From: Cliona cf. orientalis
Lineage: Eukaryota > Porifera > Demospongiae > Clionaida > Clionaidae
NCBI GenBank assembly: GCA_963930775.1
Contig: OZ005695.1
Coordinates: 4,154,001-4,218,000, forward strand
Length of the DNA: 64,000 nucleotides
Direction of reading: 5' to 3'
Below the pieces are notes generated by a model, which saw only the letters and a list, made by a program, of their open reading frames with translations, made no database searches and had not been told where the DNA came from. Of this stretch, positions 35,210 through 48,600 are shown in pieces. Position 1 is the stretch's first letter. Each line of letters begins with the position of its first letter. The translations under genes and the position numbers were made by a program.

Positions 35210-38200
35210 ATGGAGAGAGGAAGGCGGAGACAAGAGAGCACATCAGAACTACCCCAGGAGCCTGCTTTGCGCAGTATTCCCATATCGGTAAAGGCTACTA
35301 CTCGGTTGAGAAGTGGTAGCGGTGGGGTGCTGTTTCCTTCCGCCTCGGGCAGAGTGAGGAGTAGCGACAGTACCTCAAGCACTGGGTCCCTGGGCGGTAG
35401 TAGCCGAGGGAGAAGTGGCTCTGTCGTGGGACAGTGGGTCAAGACTACCCTCTACCTCACTGAAACAAGGCTCTACTATGAAGCACTGGGACAGGTGAGC
35501 TCTCTCTCTCTCTCTCCCTTCTCTTAAATGTTAATTTATATTAAATGTCAAGCTCTAGTGATCTGGTGTTTGTTTACATCGTATTAGCTGCTGTGCAGCA
35601 TACTTCAAATCCACATCCACTCATGTCACATGTACATGTACTTGTTTAGGCACTGTGTAGCATAGCACGGCATAATAATAATTGTCAGGGCTGGTGTCTA
35701 GGAGATTCAGTTTGTTGCTGAAAGGCTTCAATCTTCCCTTTTCCTTTTTGACAAGAGACTCAACTAGGCATTAAGAATCCAAATAGCTCAAGGTGCTTAG
35801 CTAATGACAGCTTGGCACTTGAGTTCTATAGTGGTGTAGGGCATGTGATCATTCCTTCATTCTTGGTTGTGTGCAGGTACAACATGTATGCGTGGCAACA
35901 CAATTGCCTTATCCATTTCACTTCCTGTTTAATAATATTATGATATCACACTGTTGTTGTATGTAATTAATTGTAAGTATGTGCAGGAAATTGTGCCATG
36001 TGATCTAACCAGTGGTCTTTATAATAATAAGGAAGCCATGCAGTCAGTGATTGCACTCCAGTAGTACTTTTACCCTGTGCATGTGCGCAAGGGGTGACAC
36101 TACCCACTATGTACTTTCTGCTCATGCGCATAACCTGGAACAATACATGTATGTAGGTAAAGGTCGTCAATAGGCTGTTGGCATGATATCAACATCAATG
36201 CTGCAGCACGGCGCACACGACCGGGGTATGTGCTCTATAGAGCTCTAGTTTTGTGTTTGTGGAGCTAGTGCTGGTTTTAGATGTGCACAAGTTTATTTGG
36301 TAACATCTTTACCTTGATAAATTATGTTTAGCAAGCCCTTGATGCAATGCGTATGTTTACATGTACATGTACATTGTACATGTATGCTAACAGAGCCTAT
36401 ATTAGACCTTCCAGACATGTTACCACAACAGCGAATGTAGTCTTGATTACCATTACACTGTATAGTGGTGGGAATGGTCTGATCTGGAAGACCAAATTTC
36501 CCCAGGGAAGGACTGCCCTAGTTGGCCTGGGATGTGATGCATTATGGAGGTAGATTGACACAGCTTATGTACAAAATTTTAAGTCTAGTCCTAGTTCCTA
36601 TTGAGAGATGTCAACGTTTGATTTGTATGCATGTAAATGTACATGTACATGTATGTACATGTACATGTATGCACATGTAGATACAAGACAACAACTATTA
36701 ATTTGCCATAACAATTATCTATAACCTTTGACTCCCTTGGAATGCATTTCTTGACATCATAATGAATTTCACTCTACCCCACGTCCATGTACACATGCGT
36801 GTATGTACCCTACACATTCCCCTAGGTGTGTACCATTCTCCTTGAGGACCTCATAGGGGTCCAGGTCATACCCCAACCTCCACCCAACAATCCCAATGCC
36901 TGTGAGTTTGACATCAACTACTATCCCAAGGTGTTCCGCAGAGGGGGAGGGGACAAGATGACCAGGAAGCTCATAGCAGCAACGGTTCAGTTTGATGCAG
37001 AGGCTACCTTCAAGGAGAACCTGTTTCAGGCAGTGGACTGGAAGAAGGTGATCAACCTCCAGGCTAAGAAAGTCGTCAGAAAGATCTTTCACTATGCTGA
37101 TGTTAACGCACTACAATGTAGGTTGTATCCCACAATAAATATGCATGCATGTGTGTATGGTGGTACACTTTTTGTACTGTGGTAAGATGCATGTAAATGT
37201 ACATCTCTCTCTGTCTCTCTCTCATGTTCTTTCTCTTTCCACATCCACCATCCTCTTCAGTGGATGAAGATGAGTCGATTTTGGTTCCCCGCCACCTGTT
37301 GGTGTTGCTCAACCCAGCTAGTGGGCCAGGGAAGACGGTCAGTGATTTCAAACAGCACATCCAGCCTCTCTTTGACCTGGCAGAGATCAACTACAACTTG
37401 ATAGTCACAGGTACCTGTTCATGTATGTTACTAGTGTTTTCAGTGCTGTGTGCATGTTCATGTACATGTATGTGGTCACTTTCTGGATATACCGGTATGA
37501 TTACTTTGACTAGCTTTATGTATGGAGAACTGGTACTGTAGATTTAGGCAATTAAGTGTATGCTGTTGGTGACCACTTAGCTATGTTATGGATCTCAAGC
37601 TCAGCAGAGAGCGAAAGTGTTGCTAAAAATTACCGAGCAACAGCAAGATGCATGTGCAGCGTGCCAAGTACAATGTACATGTATAATATTATGTTCTAGA
37701 GATACATTATACATGTACCTTTTTAAATCGTGTTGTTGTTTACGTGGCCAGTATACTAGTAGTAGACACATCCTGGAGTCACATGACTGTTCAGTGTGTG
37801 ACAGCTTATGAAAGACTGGTGCCTGTTGAATACAAGACTCATGATAATGCATAGAGTACTTCATCAAGTGCATGTACAGTGCAACCTTGATTATCCACAC
37901 TAGCTGGACACCAGAAAATATATTACTATGCATGCGCAGGAGGCGTGACCAATCACCTTTTGTGGGTGTGGTTACATATTGAGTGATGAGCTACTACAGG
38001 CTTTGCCTTGGCCAAAACTGATTATGATTAAATTTTTTGGAATATTAATGGCCATGATCATCTGTACAGGTGTCATTTATACATGTACATGTAGGCTAGG
38101 TATCAGGTGAGAAATATAGGCACTTCAGTTATGGCAGCGATCAGCCTGTGGACAAAGGGGTCCAGATAACCTGTACGTGGCTGAAGGGAGAAACAATTAT

Positions 38201-41200
38201 TGTGCACTCTAGTAACTTATCCCACTCTATCTTGATGCTTTATAGAAGTTTCCCAGGTAGTGCTTTGTTACTATTAATACATGTGTGTTCTAAATTTAGC
38301 ATTCTTGTGGTGGATGATACCCATAGTATTAGGCTAGTGTACATTGTGGCTACAGACATATATTGTAGTGGATGCTCAAATCCCTGTAGCCTGATTGTGA
38401 CGATGGGAATATTCTATTAATCGTTAGTTGAATAATAATATTGGTATGTAGTGACATGAACATATGGTCCAGTGCATTTTTAAAAATTATATATGCACAT
38501 ATACATGTACATGCATGCACATAAGGAAAGAGGATTTAAGTACATGAGGATAGTGTATACTAATTTGATTTGACCTTCGTCCCTTGAAATCTGGAAATGA
38601 CTCAAATATTTATAAAGGAAATGGAGCTGTTCCCCACCTTGTTATATACATGTATTTACAACGAAAAATATTTTTCAGACGATCAATTTTCTTATATTGT
38701 CCGTGTCCTAACCTGGAGGGCATAAAAGATGCGCTCTCCTACAAGTTCAGAAGACTCACGATTGGTCAGAATTGTTGTGCCGTGTGCACAAACGAGGTTG
38801 TCAAGGCCTAGGGCCATAGAGATGCATTCTCGAGCTCGAGCGAATGGCGCAAGCGCCGCGCGTTTCGACAGGCCTGCTCGGCAGGCCACCGAGCCTCAAG
38901 CGAAGCGAGAGGCGATATCTGCTCTTTGTCATGGTCTAGTGGTAGATTCGACGTTTGAGCGGAGTGAGAACTTCGCCATTATACGGTGAGTTTGAGCAGC
39001 TACTCTTGGCCTCCAGTGAGGGGTGTGGTATTCATCTGCGCATGCACGCTATACTAACTGGCACTCGATTGTACTATAGCATGCTGTTAGTGTTCAGTCA
39101 CATTATCCCATGATTGTGACATCAAACATACTTGTTACTGTGAAAATAATTATTGATGGTCTAGTATACATGTATGTGTACGTGTACATGTAGTTGGTCA
39201 GATTGAGTATCGTTGTAATACTACCTGTACCTGTACAATATTATAGTCTGTTTCTGGTGCAGAGCATCAGAACCATGCTAGGGAGATCATGAGGAGCTTT
39301 GATGTGACAACAATCCACGGCATTGTCATTTCATCGGGAGATGGACTGCTCTACGAGGTCAGTTGGGAGGGAGGGTATGCATGTTGAATGCCTCTGGTGT
39401 ACAGGTACATGTGCAAGTACATGACATTGTGTGTATACTCTATGCCGTATCCTACAGAAGACAAACCCCCACCTTTTCAGCTGTAGATACATGTATGGCC
39501 CAGCCTGAGAAGGGATTATTTTCGAATCCGCCTAGAATGTACCCCTCCCCCCTCCCACCCCCAACGAGTAACAACACTTGTCAATCCCTAGAGGTTCATT
39601 CATGGCATGAATGTATGCACATGTACAATGTACATGTACATGTAGGTTGTGAATGGCCTTATGGAGCGTGAGGACTGGGAGAGAGCCATCAAGGTGCCCA
39701 TTGGCATGCTACCAACTGGGTCTGGCAATGCTCTGGTGGCTTCAACACTTCACGAGTCTGAGTAAGCTAATTCGGGGCGAGCCTGAGCGAACCCCGAATA
39801 CACGAGAGACAGGAAGCGGTTTTATATGTATATATATATTTGTATGTTTGTGGGGTGATCATTTCAGTGAAGAGAGTTAAATTTTGAATGCGTAAGGTAA
39901 TGATCGTCATGCGCATACGCCCGCACTGCACCATATCCATGTGCACGCGATCTGAGAGACAACTCGGGCCTGTACAGTCACAATGACAGTGTAGGCAAAA
40001 TGGTAGGCAAAGGCATAAAATTGGAAAGGTGAGTGCTGTACCACTCTGGCAAGGCTCAGATCCACGATTGACATCACTGGCAGACTCCACTTTCCTGAGC
40101 ATGAAGGCGACTGCATGGAGGTTTATCCCCTCATGCAGGGCCTGGCTACAGGTACTTAGTCTTGGACTCATGATGGTCATGGCGGCATGTATTGTAGACT
40201 AAATATAGTATAGGTGATCAACATAGCAGTCTATGATACTTTCACTGTTGTGGTAGCTTCTCAGGCCTAGCTGTTGGGGTACAACCCCATGTGCATGCCT
40301 GTGTGCTTTCAATGAAATCTTATGACTTTCGCGAAGGCTCGCCCCGCACAGATGATTTTCATCACCACTAGTTATACATACATGAGTATTAGTAGTGTAT
40401 AGTGAGTATAATAATTATGTATACATGTACATTTGTGCATCTCTATGCGAGTGTGATTCCTGTACACCAAGAGAGGTATACATGTATTACATCAGTCATG
40501 TACATGTATCATAATAATATGGATATGATTATGTCAAGTAATATTTTTATGCATAATACATTACATTTTTATATTTCCTTATTTCCCTCCAGTGAGGAGT
40601 TCAGTCTGTTGAATGCTGCCTTCCAGATCATCCGTGGTGGTGTGATCCCCCTCGACATAGCCACAGTACAGACTGGGGATGGGGGGAAGTGCTACATGTC
40701 CCTGCTGGCCAACTGGGGGTTGGTAGCTGATGTTGACATTGAGTCAGAGAAATTCAGGAAGATTGGCGAAACAAGATTTATTTTAGGTATGAAGCCTTAG
40801 CCAGATGCCTACTAGTAGTACATGTACATGTATAATTATGACATTGTATTACCGTACCCTCGCGAAAGAGGGCCCATGGGCGGTGCACCTTACATTGGGG
40901 CAAGATTGGGGGGTGGGCCGATATTCGAGGTATCAGTATCGCATTTATACGCGAAAGAGCGCCCAGGTAAGTTACCCACGCTAGCTTCATAATATGAATA
41001 CTAACAGCGGCTACTATTGATTTCAGCCTTATTCAAACACGGTTACCAGTTCAGAGCACCGTGTGTCGTTGAGTGCAGTTCTATTAAGTGGGCGTGGCTA
41101 CGATCGCTAGCCGTGTGCGTTAGTTTATTTCTGCTGAAACGTAGATTAAAGCTAGCTAGGCTTAGTTTTACAGCTGTTTAGCACGTTAATTATCGATCTT

Positions 41201-42389
41201 ACGAAGTTCAGTCCTCATAAACCAGCCATTTGAGCTGCGTTTTCAAGGGCAGCTACACATGGGCGCATATTCGAGTAAACACTAGACCTTAACAGGTAAT
41301 TGAGCCCAAAGTGGGGGGGTGGGCGGACATTCCGTAGTGGGCCCTCTTTCGCGAGGGTACGGTATTATAGCGGGATAGCAAAAATATTAATAAGTTGTTA
41401 AATGCACTCTACATGTATGTCCACACACCATAATAATTATGTAATTACATACATGGTGTACATGTACGTGTATGGATAGGACACTACTGATGTAAAGTGT
41501 GTACTATGTTCTCATAGGTGCTCTGAATTGCATTATCAAGCGGCGGTTGTACAGAGGGAAGCTCAGTTTCCTCCCATGTGAACCTGAGTCCACTGAGCAA
41601 TCAACTGCCCAAACAAATGACAACACTGACTCTCAAGAACAGACGAACGACAGCACTGACCCTCAAGAACAGACGGACAGGTCAGAGCAGGAACCCTCAG
41701 ATAAACCTCAAGAAGAACAGTCGGAGACCTCAGAGGAAAGGAAGGTCGACGTAACCATTGACATTGAGGAGGAAAGGGAAGAGGTGGAAGAGGGCGGTAC
41801 TAACAGGGACACAACAGAACAGACAGGCACAGGAGAAGAGCAAGCAGACGACCCAGAGACATCGCTGCCTGCTAGTGCACAAGCAGAAGCACAGGCTACC
41901 ACTGATCCACAGTCAGAACATTCCACTGCTGATAGTGCACCGTCAGCACAAGATGCAACACAGCAGGAAGATTTTTCACAATTTGGCCCCAAAGCTGATC
42001 TCCTTCCCTCTCTCTTGGGACCCATCCCTGAGAACTGGGAGACCATTGAGAGAGATTTCATGGCAGTCACACTACTCATGATACCACATATGGCTCACAA
42101 TTTCTTCGGTGACCCAGCATTCTCAATAGGAACTGGAAAGATTCGAGTGGTTATTATCGATGGGCAGATCAGCAGACTCGGAATGTTTGGTTTACTGACC
42201 AAGGCTGACACTGGAGATCATTTGGAAATGAACGGTGTTCTTCGTAAGGATGTGATGGCATTTCGCTTTGAGCCACACACTGCACCAGGAATGCTGACCA
42301 TCGACGGGGAGGAGGTGTACTATGGACCTCTGCAGTGTCAGATACATCCCACACTAGCTAGAGTCATGTGTAGGAAGAGGAGGGTATAA
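35210..42389 (+). CDS. SPHK: Sphingosine kinase, seven exons
   Basis: Phosphorylates sphingosine to sphingosine-1-phosphate. Exons 35210-35494, 36826-37117, 37261-37410, 39263-39357, 39646-39761, 40593-40786 and 41518-42389. All phases agree, giving 667 residues. The N-terminal about 190 residues form a PH-like lead. LLVLLNPASGPGKT is the nucleotide-binding DAGK motif, then SSGDGLLYE, LPTGSGNAL (substrate region), LLANWGLVADVD, and the C-terminal conserved block DVMAFRFEPHTAPGMLTIDG. A Q/E/T-rich acidic insert of about 140 residues precedes the last block, placed like the linker of SPHK2. I chose ATG 35210 (A at -3, G at +4). An upstream in-frame ATG at 35168 would add 14 residues. Exon 5's acceptor lies inside an ACATGT repeat. 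Confidence 0.93.
36070..36250 (+). mobile_element. Deleted CCCCGCGC/CTCTAGT element in SPHK intron 1
   Basis: It starts TTACCCTGTGCATGTGCGCA and ends CCGGGGTATGTGCTCTATAG+AGCTCTAGTT. The GGTAAAGGTCGTCA box is kept at 36156-36169. Most of the interior is missing. Confidence 0.65.
38840..38915. other. GC-rich triple hairpin in SPHK intron 3
   Basis: Three perfect stems follow each other: GGCGC-AA-GCGCC (38846-38857), GGCCTGC-TCG-GCAGGCC (38871-38887) and GCCTC..GAGGC (38893-38913). They sit in a roughly 250 bp GC-rich patch (38720-38990) that also has CATGGTCTAGTGGTAGA, resembling a pol III A box. It could be a SINE or a structured RNA. I cannot assign it. Confidence 0.4.
39773..40371. mobile_element. 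GGGGCGAGCC-type element in SPHK intron 5
   Basis: Left TTCGGGGCGAGCCTGAGCGA, right GCGAAGGCTCGCCCCGCACA+GATGATTTTCATCACC. The insertion is 11 bp after the exon 5 donor. The reverse frame within it is not a recognisable gene. Confidence 0.6.
40852..41362. mobile_element. CCGTA-type MITE in SPHK intron 6, 511 bp
   Basis: TA-flanked ends CCGTACCCTCGCGAAAGAGG and CCTCTTTCGCGAGGGTACGG are a perfect 20-base inverted repeat. GCGAAAGAGCGCCCA recurs internally. It is non-coding. Confidence 0.85.
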
Positions 42390-42602
42390 TACTTATTACT
42401 AATCAAGTTTTCCACAATAATAATTATAAAAAGTGTTAATCTTTTATCTTAAAAACAACTAATTTTGTCACTACTATTGGATCCTTTCACAAGTTCAATT
42501 AAAACGTTGCAGGTCCAAATACAACATTCTGTGGTTATAATTATTGGATTTTAATGAATCCTAATCGATTCATCAATTATCATTACCTGACTGACTGGTA
42601 TC

Positions 42603-45600
42603 TCAGTATTTGGTAATTGCTTCAGGGATTTCTGCGTAGATCTGTCCCTCATTACTTGCATCTAAAGAAAAAAAATTAATTAAGCATGATCATTATAGGC
42701 ACATCAAATCAAAATTGGCTATTATGAGCATTGTCCCTAGCTATAAAATTTATAATATAATATAGTATAATAGCACTACTGGAAGTTTAGTATTTGAAAT
42801 GAACTTAAAAATTATGTGAATTAGTCCATTTTCACATAATTTGAAATGTTTTTGAAAATTGCTAGACTTTTTGTGTTTTAATATCCTTTGAAATGCTGTT
42901 TGAATAGAATTGTCTTTCTCTTGTGTTTTCATTTGAAAAAAAAGACTTGAATAATATGAGAAATAATATGTGCATAGTATTTGAATTATTGTGCATGAAT
43001 CAAATCATTAAATTTTACATAATGATAATAATTACTAGTAAGACTTAATGTATAACGTATACAAAATTATTATGGACATACACTGTCAGCAGATGATGAA
43101 TAATCATGACATGAAGATTAGTCTACAAATTGAAGGTGGCTTAAGTTAACAGTTGTCTGTTAAAAGTTAGCACATGTCCTAGGCCAATCATCCATAAGTT
43201 GCATTGCTACATTAACCTGTTGGGAGAATCCCGGTATTTCTCAGATTCTTCTGGCGACAGCTACCCCGCTGGATGAAGCGGACTGATCAGCAACAGCACT
43301 AGTGCTGGCACCATCTTCCTTTTTGATTTATCTCCTTTCCAGAGAAACTTGTCATTTTTCTGTACATAAAAAATCAACCAAGTCATAATAATTACTTTTG
43401 GTGTACGTATAATAATTATGCCCTACTGTATATTACAAGTATATGTGAATCAACAATCATAATATTATAGTACACGTAACTGTAACAATTCTGAAGTGAT
43501 ATTGCTCTCTGTTACTGTAGCTATAGAGAAACAATGTAGATCCTTCATGCCATGAGGATGACTAGAGCATCTAGTCGAAATGTCGGCAAGTTTTACACTG
43601 AACATTAGTTGTTCACAAAGAATGTTCATTGTTTCTCTACTGTAGCAATAATATTGTTTGATCTGTAGAATGTATGATCCATGACATTGTATGTTGTATA
43701 TGCTTGGTGAGTATGTCATGTACTCGGAGACAGTTTAGCATGTCAGGTTGTGTGTGCTGATGTACATGTAGGCTTGGTGAGTTTAGTGTGCCTGTCAAAT
43801 TTCTATGTGATCTGTGTGTCTGTGTACTTGGTGAGTTCAGAGTGTCTGTCCAGTTGTGATTGATCTGTGTGTCCTGTGTGCTTGTAGCCTCATACCCCAG
43901 ATCCTTTGAAGGGGGAGAAAGGACCTAGCTGGTACATACTGACTGCATATGCCAGAAAATGGGTGATCATATATTATTCCTCTTGTGACCCTTGATCTCA
44001 ACCGTTACCTAAAATTCATTTGCCACGAATGCTTATTGTGACGAGTCTTGCCATCAAAGACGAACGAAATTGACAAAAATATAAGAAGATTCATTCACCT
44101 TTAGTGAAAGATTTTGATGAGGCAATCAGAATTGTTGGTCACCCAACTGCAAAGAAGGGTTTTGTTTGGTTCTTGAAGCTCAGGAGGGTTTGTTTAGGAT
44201 CTATCGTACAACATTCTTTCAAAACATTGACTTGGTGAGTTCTATGGGAGAGAAAGGGCCTGGTCCACACCACATGTGCATACACAAACTTTACGAAATT
44301 TTTTCTGGTATAATTTGTTTGCTACCATGTGGTTGGGCCATGAAAGGCCTGGGTATGAGGCTAATGTCCCTTGTGAGTTCAAGTTGTGTGTGATCTGCAT
44401 GTGTACTTGGTGAGTTCATGATCAGTTAAGTGCAATGCTGCTGGCTGATATTTACATGCATCAAGGAGTATACGATTTTATCTTCCTTACCTTCACATTT
44501 TCTTCTTCACAATTGTTGAATGTTTCAGAGCTATATAGCTATCCATGGTTATTTTGTATGTGTGACCACAGAGTCCAACCTATGGCAGAGAAAATATCCA
44601 TACGTATGACATAATTATGATTATGATTCCCCGCCCCCCTTTCTCTATCTGTCTCTCCCTCTCTTTAGGGACACCGCCAGTGCATATTACAGGCATGAAT
44701 GACTCCCAGGTTGGTAGGTTCCTTGAACCATAGCCTAATAACTGGGTAGTCATCCCCGGTAAGAGCTACATGTATGTAGGTCAACACACTTTTTTGTATG
44801 GTACAAATTTTCACACACCATATTATATTATTTGCTGTATAGATTAGTACAGGTAAGCATAAAAAAATTTCATTGCTTTGTGCAAAACGAAAATTTTATG
44901 ATGAAAAATGTGTGCTGGACTAACAATTTTGTGACAACAATCAAGATTAAATTCTGATTGGGCATTAGCTGTTTTATCATTGCTAAAAATCAAATTCAAC
45001 TAACTGATTAATATTTCTTGTCCAAAACTACAGTTTACACTGGGTGGTATCAAACCATCAGTCACAGCAGGTATGTTAGTTGCCATCTCTTAAATCACAA
45101 ACATACTACTAGAGTACAGTTAAGAGTATCTTTATAATTATATTATGTTATGCAATAAAAGGGACATGCAGCTAGCCTCGTACCATAGATACTTTCAACT
45201 GCTCGTACCCAGGGTGCAAGAGGAGAAAGCAGCTTGGTACCTATTGTATTAGTTTTCATTGTGCACAGCATGTCAACATTTCTGTGATTCTGCCATTGTG
45301 TATATCTAGGATTCTGTTGGTATTTTATGTCTGTCTGAATGACATGGCGTAGTTTACTGATGTGTACTGGAGGGAAATATCAGAGCCTATATAGGTACTC
45401 AGCGTATACACATGCAAAGAGGGTACTAGGCCCTCCTGTGGTGCCATGCATATGGACTGGGTAATCCATGTGATACATGTACATTAGTCTCACGCAGCCA
45501 GACTCTTATACCTCGGGAGGGGGAGAGAGAGAGTCTGGTAAAGTGCTATACATCGAGTTGTCCCAGCGCCTCGTACGAGGGGCGATCAATCAGATTGCAT

Positions 45601-48600
45601 CTTTAGTTTACGGTGGCATATCCGATTGTGAACGGAGAATAAACACGCGTGCGCAATAATATCTCGTCCGTTCACAGTCGGATACGCCATCGCAAACTAT
45701 GTAATGCCATAAAGATGCAATCTGATTGGTCGCACCTCATACCAGGCGCTGGGACAACTCGATGTATAGCATTTTACTAGTCTCGCGAGCCAGCCCCCTT
45801 TCACGCACGCGGATAGAAGGGGTCTGGTCAAATGCGTAAAGGACCCGTGTCGCCGAGGAATGCATGACGTCACATATTTCTGGTGTGCGTGAATAAGAAA
45901 TACAAATTTAAATTAACATTCCATTGTACTGGGGCACGATCGCGCACGCGCACAATCATTAATTTGCATTCCTTTCATGCCCACGCAGTCATGTGACTTT
46001 ATTCCGTGCATCTGATTGGCGCGCACTATACAGTGCGCGGGGACACGGGCCCTATAGGCATTTGACCAGACCCTTTCTCCCTCTTTGGGTAGGAGGGGCT
46101 GGCGCGCGAGACTAGCATTTTACCAGACTCTCTCCCTCCCCTCCGAAGGTGTAAGAGTCTGGCTGCGCGAGACTAGTGATAGATGCTTACTTTTGGCCAC
46201 AAGCTGATTTAAGCTTGCTCTCTCTCACCGGTCTACACTCTCCCCATACACTCTCTCAACCCCTATTTAATATCCCCTAGTGCCCCAAGTTATAAAATTA
46301 ATATAATATTATAGTACTGCAGTATACTCACAGTTTAATAATATAGTCCACAACAGCTCTAGAGTATCCAGGAGGTCCCCCGGAGGCCTCGATGGTCATA
46401 CGAACAATCAACGATGGGACCTGCCGCAAGTTTCTCAGGTTGAATCAAGCGTCTTTTTAACACAGTGGTCGACAGCAGGAACGTTGATAGGGGTAGAAAT
46501 GGATAATCCTCTCTCGAATATCGACATCATACTACGACAGGCTGACAGCTAGCCCTCGGTACAGCGATCTCCAGTTGAGCTCTAGCTCTGCAAGCGCTCG
46601 CGCTCCATAAAATTTGAATTCAACGCACGTGATCTTATACGTGCACGCGCACGCCCTCTCCCGCTAACGAAGCCACGCCCTAAACTTTGGGATTTCAAAT
46701 ACTTTTCAAGCATAAAATTGAAGCATGCTTTATTTCATACAATTTTTCAACACTGTTTGAAAATATGCAATTTTATTCAAACAGTTTTCAAACTTGGGGA
46801 TTCAAATACTTTTTAAGCATAAAATTGATACATGCTTTATTTCACACAATTTTTTAATACTGTTTGAAAACATGCAATTTTATTCAAACAGTTTTCAAGT
46901 AAGTACAACATTTTTCAAACATGCTTGAATTCTGTCTAATGTATTTCAAGTATTATTCACATACTACGTGAAATCATTCCCATGGGCTAGACCAGAATAC
47001 AAGTACTTTTCACATATTGGATTACTGCATCACACATAATATTATTTCAAATACATTTTCAACAATTCTCAAACAAACAGCTTCCAGTAGTGTAGGCTCC
47101 TCAATTATTCAATGATGAAAACCGTGCATGGCTGTCCCATGTAGAAAACAAACATTATTCCATTTTTAATTAGCTTAATTCAATTAGCTCTCCTAATAGT
47201 ACGCTTTGACATTTGAAGATACATGTAGACTAAAGTTACTATAGAGCCTAAATCTGAGCTTTCTGGGAGATTCCACAGCAGACAATCATGCATGTCAAAA
47301 TGTGATAGGAATGTTGGTTTTCTACATGGACTGCCACATCTTATTACATGACCATAATGAATTTATTTCATGTATTGAGTATTTTGCAAGTGTAGTACTA
47401 CGATCACTATAATTATTATGGTATACCTATGCCAAGAGTATTCCTTGTTGCCATGGAGACTGAAGCACCAGCATTACAGTTGATCCTTTGTGATCTGGTA
47501 GACTTTATATCCACATAATATACCATGTTCTGTACGGATAGTGCATCACGCACATTCACTGCATGTTTCAATCTATAGCTAAATTTTATTTACCTCTATC
47601 TCTAAGTCAGTTTTGGGATCCAGAATCTCCGCGTATATTGGATCTGAATCTTGAGGATACTCAACTCTGCATCGATCATGACATTATGCATGTACTGTCT
47701 AATACTAAAGGGGTAAAAATACTACAGTGTCATCATAGTACACATACCGTGTTCCTTCAGTGTTTGTGTTGTTTTCTAGTAATTTTGAAGGAATTAATGA
47801 ATGTCAATAATAATATTATTATTATTCTCTTCTCTGAATCAGCAAATCCTTACCATTTTGTTTGCGTATCCAGCTGAATACCATAGCAACTATGATGACT
47901 CCAGTGACTGTGGTAATAATTACCACTACTGGTACTACTATTACCACAACAAACAATACTGTACCAAGGGAGCTCTCAGGACCTACTGTACCGGAGTCAT
48001 CACTGGAGCTCTCAGGAGCTACTGTACCAGAGTCATCACTGGAGCTCTCAGGACCTACTGTACCAGAGTCGTCACTGGAGTTCTCATGAGTTGGTGATGG
48101 GTTTTCTACTGTGGTTCGGTGAAACACGACTGCATGTACATGTCATAATAATAATAATAATACTAGGGTGATGTAAACCATCGAGGGGGCGAGCCTTCGC
48201 TCACAGCATAGTAAAGGGTTGCCTACTATCTTTGATCCAAAGTACATGTACAAGTAGTTTATAGATATCGTCATTAACTGATACAAACTGAGCATGATCT
48301 ATTGTAGCTATAAAGATCAAGAAAAGAGGAAAATTGTATAGTTTAATATTAAAATTTAATAGTCGTGTACCACATTCACAGTATGTCGGGAGCTTTGGCC
48401 CCTATGAGGCTACAGATTTGTCTGGGAAACTATAGCTAGCTTGGACCCGCATTCATAGCCGATTACAGAAATTAGATCATATACCTAGACTTAGACTACA
48501 TGGTCTTGTTGCTGTAGAAACTTTATTGTGTACTGATGCCTTACCTTTGCTTGTTTTTCAGCAGTCTACTCAAGCTGGATGCGAGCTGCACCTTTTGGGG

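Larger units (their letters stand above)
43700..47400. other. Large repeat-filled intron of gene C
   Basis: It separates the last two exons (in gene D they are about 240 bp apart). It contains dispersed CTTGGTGAGTTC repeats (43700-44420), the TAGTCTC foldbacks (45485-46175), a roughly 110-bp tandem duplication of AT-rich CAAATACTTTT..CAAACAGTTTTCAA (46690-46905) and little else. Confidence 0.6.

Noticed and set aside
41708..42079. 123-codon reverse serine-rich frame
   Set aside because: Antisense shadow of the acidic insert of sphingosine kinase exon 7.
47474..47494. A seven-codon terminal exon (ITKDQL-stop) for gene C, with VTKSQP-stop in gene D
   Set aside because: A different acceptor 35 bp upstream gives a longer open exon in both genes in the correct phase, joining perfectly to the YxEI exon. 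The short version was an artefact of the wrong acceptor.
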